Part shown: one piece after another, positions 23,243 through 29,490 of the stretch
Position numbering within the stretch: position 1 is the first letter of the stretch
Layout of the letters: every line of letters starts with the position of its first letter
DNA from: an uncultured Christensenella sp.
GTDB lineage: Bacteria > Bacillota > Clostridia > Christensenellales > Borkfalkiaceae
DNA: 29,490 nucleotides
Assembly: GCA_910577875.1 (NCBI GenBank)
Contig: CAJTNY010000023.1
Location: forward strand, 1 to 29,490
Direction: 5' to 3'
Program-made: the position numbers and the translations under genes
The notes under the pieces: model-generated
Seen by the model: only the letters and a program-made list of their open reading frames with translations
What the model was told of the DNA's origin: nothing
Database searches by the model: none

Positions 23243-25741
23243 ATGGCTAAGAAAAGCAGTAACGGCAATATTCAGACCACGATTCCGACAGGACAGATAC
23301 ACATAACCCCGCTTGAAGAGGTAATGCCGCAGTCGATGCTTCCGTATGCGGAATACGTAATACTCGACAGAGCTCTGCCCCGTGTCGAAGACGGTTTGAA
23401 ACCCGTGCAAAGACGTATACTTTATACGATGGTCGAAATGGGGCTTACGCCCGATAAACCGCACAAAAAATCAGCGAGAATAGTCGGCGACTGTATGGGT
23501 AAGTATCACCCGCACGGAGACAGTTCGGTTTACGATGCTATGGTGAGGCTCGCACAGGATTTCAATATGCGTATGACGCTTGTCAACGGTCATGGAAACT
23601 TCGGCTCCGTTGACGGCGACCCTGCCGCGGCAATGAGGTATACCGAAGCGCGTCTCGAACCGTTGGCAATGGAGCTTTTGAGCGATTTGGATAAGGAGAC
23701 TGTGCCTTTCTCGTTCAATTTCGACGATTCGCTTTTGGAACCCGACCTTTTGCCGGGGCGGTTTCCGAATTTACTCGTAAACGGCGCAAACGGTATCGCG
23801 GTAGGACTTGCAACGAATATTCCGACTCATAACCTCGGCGAGGTAATAGAAGGTTGCTGTGCTTATATAGACAACCCTAAAATTTCGCTGAAAGATATGA
23901 TGAAAATAATTCCGGGTCCCGATTTTTCAACGGGCGGGTTCGTCATTGCAAAGGAGCTTAAACAGGCTTACGAAACCGGCAAAGGTAAAATCACGCTTCG
24001 CGCACGCTATACAGTCGAGCAGGGAGAATACGGAAAAAAGAATATCATAATATCCGAGCTTCCTTATCAGACCAATAAAGCGGAGCTGTTAAGAAAAATA
24101 ATGCTTCTTCGCGAAGACAAGAAAGAACAGCTTTCGGGGATTGCGGAGATTGTGGACGAGTCGGACAGAACGGGTATGCGCGCGGTTATAACCTGTAAAA
24201 AGGACGCGGACGTAGATGTTATTTTGAAGCTGTTGTTCAAATACACCGATTTGGAGTGCACGTTCGGCATAAATATGGTTGCAATTGCGGGCGGAAGACC
24301 TCGCCAGCTCGGGCTTTTGGAAGTAATAAGATATTACGTCCAGTACCAAAGACAGATTATATTAAGGCGGACAAGGTTTGAGCTTAAAGAAGCTTTGGCG
24401 CGCTGTCATATACTCGAAGGACTAATAATCGGCGTTCACAATGTAGACGAAGTCGTTAAAATAATAAAGACGGCGGAGTCTACGTCGGACGCGAGAAGAA
24501 AGCTTATGGAAAGGTTTGCCCTTTCCGAAAGACAAGCGCAGGCAATTCTCGATTTAAGGCTCGCAAGACTTGCAAAACTTGAAGTTAAGAAACTCGAAGA
24601 CGAGCTTGCAAGGCTTAAAAAACTTATAATCGAATTAAGGGCGATAATAGATGACACCCGCAAACAATGGGATATAGTCAAGTCGGAAATGCGCGAAATC
24701 AAACGCAGGTACAAATGCGAAAGAAAGACGAGAATAGTCGAGGACGAAACTAAAATAGCGGTAAAGCGTGCGGACGCGGGCGCAATGGTTTCGGACTGGG
24801 CGGTCTGTATAAACGCGAATAATAACCTTAAATTTATGGACAGAGGCGAATTTGCGTTTGCCTGCAAGAAGAAACTTTCGGCTTCGGCTTCATATTCTCA
24901 GCTTCATAAACAGGTACTCAATTGCTCTGCGGACGACGCCGTGTTTGCGTTCACTAATTTGGGCAACTGCGTTAAGTTTAAGGCGAAATACGCTGAACTT
25001 TCGGAGTTTAAATCATCGGGAACCAAACTCGAAAAGCTTGCCGAAGGCACGCAAAAGGACGAGTATGCCGTAAAACTTTTCTGTGCGCCCAAAGGTAATG
25101 TTCCCGAAGGCGAACTGCTGTTTTTTACTAAACAGGGTGCTGTAAAGCGTACTGCTTGGAGTGAGTACGCGCAGAATAAGAACGTTTTTCCTGCAATCAA
25201 GCTCAAAGATGGGGACGAGCTGTTAAATGCGGAAAAATTCGACGCCGACGAGTTCTCGACGATGCTGTTCGTAACGAGGAAAGGTCTGTGTCTTAACGCG
25301 AACAAGGATGACGTTCCCGTACAGGGCAGGATTGCGGGCGGCGTGAAGGGGATTTCGCTCGGCGGAGGCGACGAAGTTATATTTGCGACCCAGCACACGG
25401 GAGAGGGCGAAATTATCGTTGTCACTACTCTCGGCGGGTTTAAACGCGTGGTGTCTTCTACGATAGATCCTATCGGCAGAGCGTGTAAGGGAGTAATGAT
25501 TGCAGATATAAAAGGCAGGGGTGAAATATTGTTTTCCGATTATGTTACGATACCTTATTCGGTTGCGGTTGTGAGCGAGGATAAGACCGTGGTTGACGTT
25601 AATACGGAAGAAATACCGATTGAGAACCGCGTATTCCGCGGAAAGCCGCTAAAAAAGGACGGTATCGGTAAAGTTACGGCGGTGTTCGCGCTTAAACATC
25701 GTTCCGAATATCCCGACGGCAGAATGCAGATTAAATTTTAG
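23243..25741 (+). CDS. parC: Type II topoisomerase A subunit (ParC or second GyrA)
   Basis: 832 aa. DNA-cleaving subunit: winged-helix region with the active-site tyrosine Tyr133 in AAMRYTEARL, preceded by GDCMGKYHPHGDSSVYDAM (82-100). Positions equal to E. coli GyrA Ser83 and Asp87 are Ser94 and Asp98, so the quinolone-binding pair is wild type. A tower and coiled coil follow (about 345-500), then a C-terminal beta-pinwheel (about 510-832). The pinwheel has degenerate blades such as GRIAGGVKGISLGGGDEV but no QRRGGKG-type GyrA box, which points to a decatenase (ParC) rather than gyrase. The start at 23243 lies one base after the B-subunit stop, with GGGAGG before it. Confidence 0.9.
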   Translation: MAKKSSNGNIQTTIPTGQIHITPLEEVMPQSMLPYAEYVILDRALPRVEDGLKPVQRRILYTMVEMGLTPDKPHKKSARIVGDCMGKYHPHGDSSVYDAMVRLAQDFNMRMTLVNGHGNFGSVDGDPAAAMRYTEARLEPLAMELLSDLDKETVPFSFNFDDSLLEPDLLPGRFPNLLVNGANGIAVGLATNIPTHNLGEVIEGCCAYIDNPKISLKDMMKIIPGPDFSTGGFVIAKELKQAYETGKGKITLRARYTVEQGEYGKKNIIISELPYQTNKAELLRKIMLLREDKKEQLSGIAEIVDESDRTGMRAVITCKKDADVDVILKLLFKYTDLECTFGINMVAIAGGRPRQLGLLEVIRYYVQYQRQIILRRTRFELKEALARCHILEGLIIGVHNVDEVVKIIKTAESTSDARRKLMERFALSERQAQAILDLRLARLAKLEVKKLEDELARLKKLIIELRAIIDDTRKQWDIVKSEMREIKRRYKCERKTRIVEDETKIAVKRADAGAMVSDWAVCINANNNLKFMDRGEFAFACKKKLSASASYSQLHKQVLNCSADDAVFAFTNLGNCVKFKAKYAELSEFKSSGTKLEKLAEGTQKDEYAVKLFCAPKGNVPEGELLFFTKQGAVKRTAWSEYAQNKNVFPAIKLKDGDELLNAEKFDADEFSTMLFVTRKGLCLNANKDDVPVQGRIAGGVKGISLGGGDEVIFATQHTGEGEIIVVTTLGGFKRVVSSTIDPIGRACKGVMIADIKGRGEILFSDYVTIPYSVAVVSEDKTVVDVNTEEIPIENRVFRGKPLKKDGIGKVTAVFALKHRSEYPDGRMQIKF

Positions 25742-25764
25742 TTTAAAAAAGGAGAAATATATAT

Positions 25765-26724
25765 ATGTCGAAGAAGAATTTCAAAGAACAAACCGAAGAA
25801 GTCAGACAAAAGATTAAAGCCTTAGGCGTAGTTAAGCTTATTATTCTTTTTCTTATGGCGGTCGGTACTGTCTGTGCGTACGTGTTTCACGATTGGATAT
25901 TTACCGAAAACAGCATATTCAACAGGGGAATATCTTCATCGGAGTTTTTGAACGATTTGCTTGCGCTTGTTCCGAAAGTCATCCAGGCGATTCAGATAAT
26001 TACGATTGTGCTTGTCGTAACGGCTGTAATTCTTTTGGTTATTAATAAAACTTTCAGAAGAAGCCGGCGTGAAATTACGGTAATAAGGCTTGTAAGCAAT
26101 CTTATCAAAACGATAGTTGTTATCGGGCTCGTGATAACTGTTCTCGCTATCTGGGGCGTTGATACAACTGCTCTCATTACCGGCGCGGGGGTGCTGACTC
26201 TCGTTGTCGGTCTCGGTATGCAGAATCTTATTTCCGACGTTGTCGCGGGACTCTTTATAGTTTTCGAAAACGAATTCAACGTCGGTGATATAATTACGAT
26301 TGACGGTTTCCGCGGTACGGTAGTATCTATCGGTATCAGAACGACTAAGCTCGAAGCGCTCGGCAATATCAAAATAATAAACAACAGCGATATAAGAGGA
26401 GTGCTTAACCAGACGGTTATGCCTTCTACCGCAAAAGCGCTCATAGACGTTGAGTACGGCGATTCGCTTTCGCGTATAGACGAGGTCATAAAGGCGAAAC
26501 TGCCAGAAATAAATATCGACGGCGTAATCGGCGCAATAAGCTATGACGGCGTTGCCGAGCTCGGTGCGTCGGGGGTTACGCTTCAATTCACGGCTAATTG
26601 TTACGAGGGTGACATATTCGCGGTTCAGCGCGAAATGAACAAAAGGCTTAAAAATATGTTCGACGAAAACGGTATCGGTATACCTTTCCCTCAGATTGTT
26701 GTGCATACCGCGGATAAAAAATAA
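25765..26724 (+). CDS. MscS-family mechanosensitive ion channel
   Basis: 319 aa. Opens under membrane tension to release solutes in hypo-osmotic shock. Three predicted transmembrane helices: about 24-44, 73-95 and 110-130. The pore helix TM3 is rich in Gly and Ala (ALITGAGVLTLVVGLGMQNLISDVVAGLFI, split across 136-165), then the beta domain GDIITIDGFRGTVVSIGIRTT (174-194), which is the MscS signature. It starts 23 bases after the topoisomerase stop with AAAGGAGAAA upstream and no promoter of its own, so it probably shares that operon. The family is certain; channel conductance cannot be inferred. Confidence 0.92.
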   Translation: MSKKNFKEQTEEVRQKIKALGVVKLIILFLMAVGTVCAYVFHDWIFTENSIFNRGISSSEFLNDLLALVPKVIQAIQIITIVLVVTAVILLVINKTFRRSRREITVIRLVSNLIKTIVVIGLVITVLAIWGVDTTALITGAGVLTLVVGLGMQNLISDVVAGLFIVFENEFNVGDIITIDGFRGTVVSIGIRTTKLEALGNIKIINNSDIRGVLNQTVMPSTAKALIDVEYGDSLSRIDEVIKAKLPEINIDGVIGAISYDGVAELGASGVTLQFTANCYEGDIFAVQREMNKRLKNMFDENGIGIPFPQIVVHTADKK

Positions 26725-26737
26725 TATACTGAATTAT

Positions 26738-26766
26738 TTGTAAACACCGTTAAACGGTGATATAAT
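26738..26766 (+). promoter_or_regulatory. Promoter of the DUF1858 gene with a palindrome in its spacer
   Basis: TTGTAA (26738-26743), a 17-base spacer, TATAAT (26761-26766). The spacer holds CACCGTT-A-AACGGTG (26745-26759), a perfect 15-base dyad centred between the -35 and -10 boxes. It may be an operator, or the remnant of a terminator for mscS, although no T-run follows. Confidence 0.65.
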
Positions 26767-26800
26767 AAAAATATAACTTAAAAAAAGGAAGGATAAATAT

Positions 26801-26998
26801 ATGGCTAAAATAACAAAGGATACGCTTATTACGGATTGTCTTAAAATAAACCCCGACAGCGCGGAGATTTTACAGGCGGTCGGTATGCATTGTCTCGGTT
26901 GTGCAATGGCTCACGGCGAAACCATAGAGCAGGCGGTATTCGTTCACGGAAACGATTTGGACGCATTGCTTAATAAACTCAACGAAGGCTTGGAATAA
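26801..26998 (+). CDS. DUF1858 redox-disulfide-type small protein
   Basis: 65 aa, the whole DUF1858 domain: N-terminal ITKDTLITDCLKINPDSAEILQAVGMHCLGC with the paired CLGC cysteines (31 and 34), followed by a helix (ETIEQAVFVHGNDLDALLNKLNEGL). The family is often described as a hybrid-cluster-associated disulfide or redox domain, and cysteines 31 and 34 are the likely reactive pair. No hybrid-cluster protein gene is in the window. The start has GGAAGG upstream and its own promoter. A terminator follows directly. Confidence 0.88.
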   Translation: MAKITKDTLITDCLKINPDSAEILQAVGMHCLGCAMAHGETIEQAVFVHGNDLDALLNKLNEGLE

Positions 26999-27007
26999 TT
27001 AAAAATG

Positions 27008-27039
27008 CCGCCCCGCTGTTAAAAACAGCGGGGCGGTTT
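27008..27039 (+). terminator. Terminator of the DUF1858 gene
   Basis: A perfect 13-bp G+C-rich stem (27008-27020 with 27024-27036, CCGCCCCGCTGTT/AACAGCGGGGCGG) and three T residues, ten bases after the stop codon. Confidence 0.85.
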
Positions 27040-27072
27040 CCATTTACTGCCAATTCTGCCAAAATCTTTGTC

Positions 27073-27101
27073 TTGAATTTATGCGCATAATTGTATATAA
27101 T
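27073..27101 (+). promoter_or_regulatory. Promoter of the NlpC/P60 lipoprotein gene
   Basis: TTGAAT (27073-27078), 17 bases, TATAAT (27096-27101), then a short leader with AAGGAGAA and ATG 27123. This promoter argues against the in-frame ATG at 27081, which lies upstream of the -10 box. Confidence 0.75.
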
Positions 27102-27122
27102 TTAACCGTAAGGAGAAAATAT

Positions 27123-28004
27123 ATGAAATTCAACAAACATTTAGCAGTATTAACTACGGCTCTTGCCGTGTCGGCGACCCTCGGAGGCTGCGCTACGGCA
27201 AGTAATAACGAAGCGGACAAGTTCGAAACGGGCGTTGTTGAACAGCTGCCCGAAAATCAGCTGCCTCCTGAAATAAACGTTCCCGAGGACGCTCCCGTTG
27301 TCAAGCCTCAACCGCCTGAGGACGTTCCCGTTGACAAACCTCAGCCGCCCGAAGAAATTCCCGTCGCGCAAACGGTGTCGTACATATCCGTAATGTCGGA
27401 CGGTGTAAACATTCGCGCGGGTGCGGGTACAAACTATTCTTCGGTTGCAAAGGCGGAAAAATCTACGCTTTACACTTATCTCGGAGAAGAGAACGGCTGG
27501 TATAAAACAAAATACCGCAACAAGATAGTTTATATTTCAAAAAAATATTGCGTTGTGACGCAGATGGATAAAAGCGAAAACGAACGTATAGAAGCGGTAA
27601 TCGCCGAGGGCGCGAACTTTCTCGGAACGCCTTACGTTTACGGCGCTGTCAGGCTTCACGACGGCAAAGGAACTAAGCTGAAAGGCTTCACGACAAATGC
27701 GTTCGACTGTTCTTCGCTTATGCAGTATATGTTCTACAAAGGTGCGGACGAGCTATTACAAGTCAATACGCGTACGCAGGTTTATCAGGGAACCACTGTT
27801 CCGAAATCAAAACTCAGGCGCGGCGATTTAATGTTCTTTACCAACGCTTCGCGTAAAAATAACGTGGGTGTAGAACGTATAGGGCACGTAGCTATGTATC
27901 TCGGAGATAATTATATTCTGCATACGGCTTCGGATTATGCTAAAATAGAACAAATATCTTCCACGCGTTGGAGTTATTATATACAGACGCAGAGAATAAT
28001 TTAA
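27123..28004 (+). CDS. NlpC/P60 peptidoglycan hydrolase lipoprotein with SH3 domain
   Basis: 293 aa. Lipoprotein signal with lipobox LGGC (lipidated Cys23), a proline-rich linker built of near-repeats (VKPQPPEDVPVDKPQPPEEIPV, split about 60-85), a bacterial SH3 domain (about 86-145, SDGVNIRAGAGTNYSSVAK and ENGWYKTKYRNKIVYISKKY), and a C-terminal NlpC/P60 domain. Catalytic residues by family: Cys196 in FDCSSL, His255 in GHVAMYLG, His267 in ILHTAS. The enzyme cleaves D-Glu-diaminopimelate bonds in wall peptides and would act at the outer face of the membrane in cell-wall turnover. ATG 27123 is used for the promoter, ribosome site and signal peptide it gives. Confidence 0.93.
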   Translation: MKFNKHLAVLTTALAVSATLGGCATASNNEADKFETGVVEQLPENQLPPEINVPEDAPVVKPQPPEDVPVDKPQPPEEIPVAQTVSYISVMSDGVNIRAGAGTNYSSVAKAEKSTLYTYLGEENGWYKTKYRNKIVYISKKYCVVTQMDKSENERIEAVIAEGANFLGTPYVYGAVRLHDGKGTKLKGFTTNAFDCSSLMQYMFYKGADELLQVNTRTQVYQGTTVPKSKLRRGDLMFFTNASRKNNVGVERIGHVAMYLGDNYILHTASDYAKIEQISSTRWSYYIQTQRII

Positions 28005-28007
28005 ACG

Positions 28008-28042
28008 AAAAACCGTTCCCGGTCAGAGGGGACGGTTTTTTT
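28008..28042 (+). terminator. Terminator of the NlpC/P60 gene
   Basis: ACCGTTCCC and GGGGACGGT pair with one mismatch, extended by A-runs and T-runs, ending in seven T. Confidence 0.8.
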
Positions 28043-28086
28043 GAATAATTAACAGACTATTTGACTATTATATAAGTATTAGTCTT

Positions 28087-28103
28087 AACCGTCCGTGACG
28101 GTT
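28087..28103 (+). promoter_or_regulatory. Small hairpin just before the ribosome site of a lipoprotein gene
   Basis: AACCGTC-CGT-GACGGTT, a 7-bp stem with a 3-base loop, ending about four bases before GGGAGGGG. It could expose or hide the ribosome site. A TTGACT at 28061 and nearby A+T-rich -10-like sequences may form a promoter but no pair is convincing. Confidence 0.4.
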
Positions 28104-28116
28104 TCAGGGAGGGGTT

Positions 28117-28527
28117 ATGAAAAAACTTATTCTTACGGCTGTTATAATTGCTTCGGTTTTTTGCGCGTTGATTTGCGGGTGCGGGAGGTCGGATTCGCAA
28201 CTTGTCGGGACCTATTATCTCGTAACGGTTACGGCGGATAACGGCAGCGGCGAAAAAACTTATACTTCCGACGGCTCGAACCGAGGAGTTACGAAGAAAT
28301 CATTTATACTTGAAATTAAAGACGATTATAGATGGGATATGATAATTTCGTTGCCCAATATAGAAGAAACCGAGCGCGGCAGATGGAAAGAGAAGGACGG
28401 TGTGTGTTATCTGAAAGAAGATTGGGATGATCCCGAAATAATTTTAAACTACAATAACGGAATTGTTACATTCGATATTAATGAAGACGGGTATGCGCTG
28501 TCCGTAATGCTGAGCAAGAATTTTTAA
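28117..28527 (+). CDS. Small lipoprotein, lipocalin-like
   Basis: 136 aa. Signal peptide with a lipoprotein cleavage region (ALICGC, lipidated Cys22 most likely). The mature part is beta-rich (GTYYLVTVTADNG, FILEIKDDYRWDMIISL, GRWKEKDGVCYLKED) with alternating strands and a DG-turn pattern like small lipocalin-like or beta-sandwich lipoproteins seen in clostridial genomes. No catalytic motif. The strong GGGAGGGG ribosome site is about five bases before the ATG. Function unknown; it lies on the outer surface if lipidated. Confidence 0.75.
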   Translation: MKKLILTAVIIASVFCALICGCGRSDSQLVGTYYLVTVTADNGSGEKTYTSDGSNRGVTKKSFILEIKDDYRWDMIISLPNIEETERGRWKEKDGVCYLKEDWDDPEIILNYNNGIVTFDINEDGYALSVMLSKNF

Positions 28528-28534
28528 TTAAAAG

Positions 28535-28567
28535 AACGGAGCCGGATTTTTAATTAACGGCTCCGTT
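28535..28567. terminator. Hairpin between two convergent genes
   Basis: AACGGAGCCG (28535-28544) pairs perfectly with CGGCTCCGTT (28558-28567), then GTTTATTC on the plus strand; it sits between the lipoprotein stop and the stop of the minus-strand gene at 28570, and may serve both. Confidence 0.7.
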
Positions 28568-28569
28568 GT

Positions 28570-28812
28570 TTATTCTTTTTTATCGTTATCGGTTTTGCCC
28601 GTAATAAAATCGCCTTTTGGAGGCGGTGGATTGTCTTTGAGCTCTTTATTTTCTTGAAGTCGCTTAAATAAAAACATCAGTGCTCCGAAAACTACCGCGG
28701 AGGCAACGGCAACAAGTCCCCATTTCCATCCGAGGTAAACGAATATGAATATTGCCGCCGCGCATATGGCGACTGCAAGCGCGCAAAAAACAATTCTGAG
28801 TATCTTATACAT
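28570..28812 (-). CDS. Small membrane protein with two transmembrane helices
   Basis: 80 aa: two hydrophobic helices (LRIVFCALAVAICAAAIFIF and WGLVAVASAVVFGALMFLF) with a short loop, then a charged, proline-containing tail (LKDNPPPPKGDF). No family recognised. The minus-strand region before ATG 28812 has a 12-base palindrome TTTACATGTAAA (28837-28848) but no clear -10 box, and no strong Shine-Dalgarno. The real start might differ, though residue composition supports this frame. Confidence 0.6.
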   Translation of the reverse strand: MYKILRIVFCALAVAICAAAIFIFVYLGWKWGLVAVASAVVFGALMFLFKRLQENKELKDNPPPPKGDFITGKTDNDKKE

Positions 28813-29036
28813 AAATAAATCCCGTATCCTAATATGTTTACATGTAAATCCGTTCAGCGGTTAAACAAAACCGCTAACCGTATACATAATATTATAATAT
28901 ACTATATCGATATAAAAAGCAAGAAAACCCGCTGGCTAACGTTAAGTAAATTTTTTCGATATAGGTGTTTAAAATTTTCGAAAATTGTCAAAAATTATCT
29001 TATGGAAAAATTTTGTAAAAAAATTAAATTATTCGA
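28813..29036. other. A+T-rich intergenic region before the rRNA promoters
   Basis: It holds the palindrome TTTACATGTAAA (28837-28848), a hairpin AGCGGTT (28856-28862) / AACCGCT (28869-28875) with a six-base loop, and then A+T-rich sequence. A 68-codon open frame from 28834 is not accepted as a gene: it is Lys/Ile-rich, lacks a ribosome site, and ends at the rRNA promoter. Confidence 0.5.
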
Positions 29037-29066
29037 TTGACAATATTAATATTTTTATGTTATCTT
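29037..29066 (+). promoter_or_regulatory. rRNA operon promoter P1
   Basis: TTGACA (29037-29042) and TATCTT (29061-29066), spacer 18, in an A+T-rich upstream region. It is followed by AGACAAGCT, as P2 is. Confidence 0.75.
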
Positions 29067-29162
29067 AGACAAGCTGTCAGCGATGAAGTGTCTGAAAGTG
29101 CATAAATGATTGTAAAACGATAAAAAAAACTTTAAAAAATTAAAAAAAGTTTAAAAATTTGT

Positions 29163-29191
29163 TTGACAATTATTTTTACATGTGTTATTAT
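29163..29191 (+). promoter_or_regulatory. rRNA operon promoter P2
   Basis: TTGACA (29163-29168), 17 bases, TATTAT (29186-29191), with AGACAAGCT immediately after, the same discriminator and start region as P1 126 bases upstream. Tandem promoters are usual for rRNA operons. Confidence 0.85.
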
Positions 29192-29390
29192 AGACAAGCT
29201 CGCTGGTGAGCACCGAATGTTTTTTCGGTTTACGAAGCTTAAAAATTGAATAGAAGGAAACGATTTTAAAAAATAGTTTCTGTCAATTAACTTTGAAGTA
29301 CATTAGTACCACAAAGCAAAGTCAGCAAAGATAAATGACTTAATAGTCGAGATAGAGCCACGAACTTAACGGTTCGGTTTTATACAAATT
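29192..29390 (+). other. rRNA leader region
   Basis: It contains hairpins GCTC-GAGC at 29198-29211, ACCGAA-TGTTTT-TTCGGT at 29211-29228 and CGAAC-TTAACG-GTTCG at 29361-29376. An A-rich stretch with GCTTAAAAATTGAATAG at 29238-29254 could serve as a boxA-like antitermination site, though the match is loose. No coding region. Confidence 0.5.
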
Positions 29391-29490
29391 AAACTTAAGA
29401 GTTTGATTCTGGCTCAGGATGAACGCTGGCGGCGTGCTTAACACATGCAAGTCGAATGTAGCAATACATGGCGGACGGGTGAGTAACGCG
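29391..29490 (+). rRNA. 16S ribosomal RNA, 5' end (continues past the window)
   Basis: AGAGTTTGATTCTGGCTCAG (29398-29417) and the following GGATGAACGCTGGCGGCG and CACATGCAAGTCGAA are the conserved 16S start; GGCGGACGGGTGAGTAACGCG ends the window. Position 1 is placed at about 29391 by counting seven bases back from AGAGTTTGAT. The first hypervariable hairpin is very short (TGTA-GCAA-TACA). Confidence 0.95.

Noticed and set aside
27081..27122. Upstream ATG for the NlpC/P60 lipoprotein
   Set aside because: It precedes the TATAAT box and would bury the lipoprotein signal peptide; ATG 27123 has AAGGAG before it.
28834..29040. 68-codon frame before the rRNA promoters
   Set aside because: Lys/Ile-rich, no ribosome site, overlaps the hairpin and the P1 -35 box; composition is that of A+T-rich noncoding DNA.

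Overview
The window looks like chromosome from a low-to-mid GC Gram-positive-type bacterium, most likely an uncultured clostridial (possibly Christensenellales-like) lineage. This is inferred from strong A+T-spaced TTGACA/TATAAT promoters, AGGAGG-type ribosome sites, a parE-parC type topoisomerase pair, an NlpC/P60 lipoprotein, surface proteins with a signal peptide and C-terminal membrane anchor, and the 16S 5' end. No marker fixes the genus.

Layout. (1) 1-3700: a very A+T-rich island with a type II restriction-modification pair: a tandem two-domain adenine methyltransferase and an HNH nuclease whose start overlaps the methyltransferase stop. (2) 3721-4564: six tRNA genes on the minus strand (Gly, Arg, His, Gln, Lys-TTT, Lys-CTT) behind one near-consensus promoter. 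A diverged duplicate of the tRNA-Lys 3' end plus terminator (3721-3761) marks an integration scar between the tRNAs and the island. (3) 4653-7165: two minus-strand membrane-anchored surface proteins with SH3-like regions, and a small basic plus-strand gene. (4) 7228-14640: a compact seven-gene phage packaging/head module (large terminase, small terminase-associated protein, portal, probable scaffold, major capsid, head-tail adaptor, beta-propeller-like tail or nozzle protein, plus one unknown). It lacks any integrase, lysis, replication or repressor gene and is followed directly by housekeeping genes.

(5) 14718-18841: a class I rRNA-methyltransferase-like protein, an RluA-type pseudouridine synthase and a large surface protein. 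(6) 18884-19464: a divergent pair, a small Cys-rich protein and an XRE repressor, with palindromic operators inside the promoters. (7) 19498-19784: a 67-bp tandem repeat that reiterates the 3' codons of the adjacent GNAT gene. (8) 21163-26724: type II topoisomerase B and A subunits and an MscS channel in one apparent operon. (9) 26801-28812: a DUF1858 CxxC protein, an NlpC/P60 lipoprotein, a small lipoprotein and a small membrane protein. (10) 28813-29490: tandem rRNA promoters, leader and the 5' end of a 16S rRNA gene.

The most interesting points are the isolated head/packaging module with intact catalytic motifs, several promoters placed so that the transcript would start at or next to the start codon, the operator architecture of the XRE pair, the gene-end tandem repeat, and the restriction-modification island next to a tRNA-Lys integration scar.
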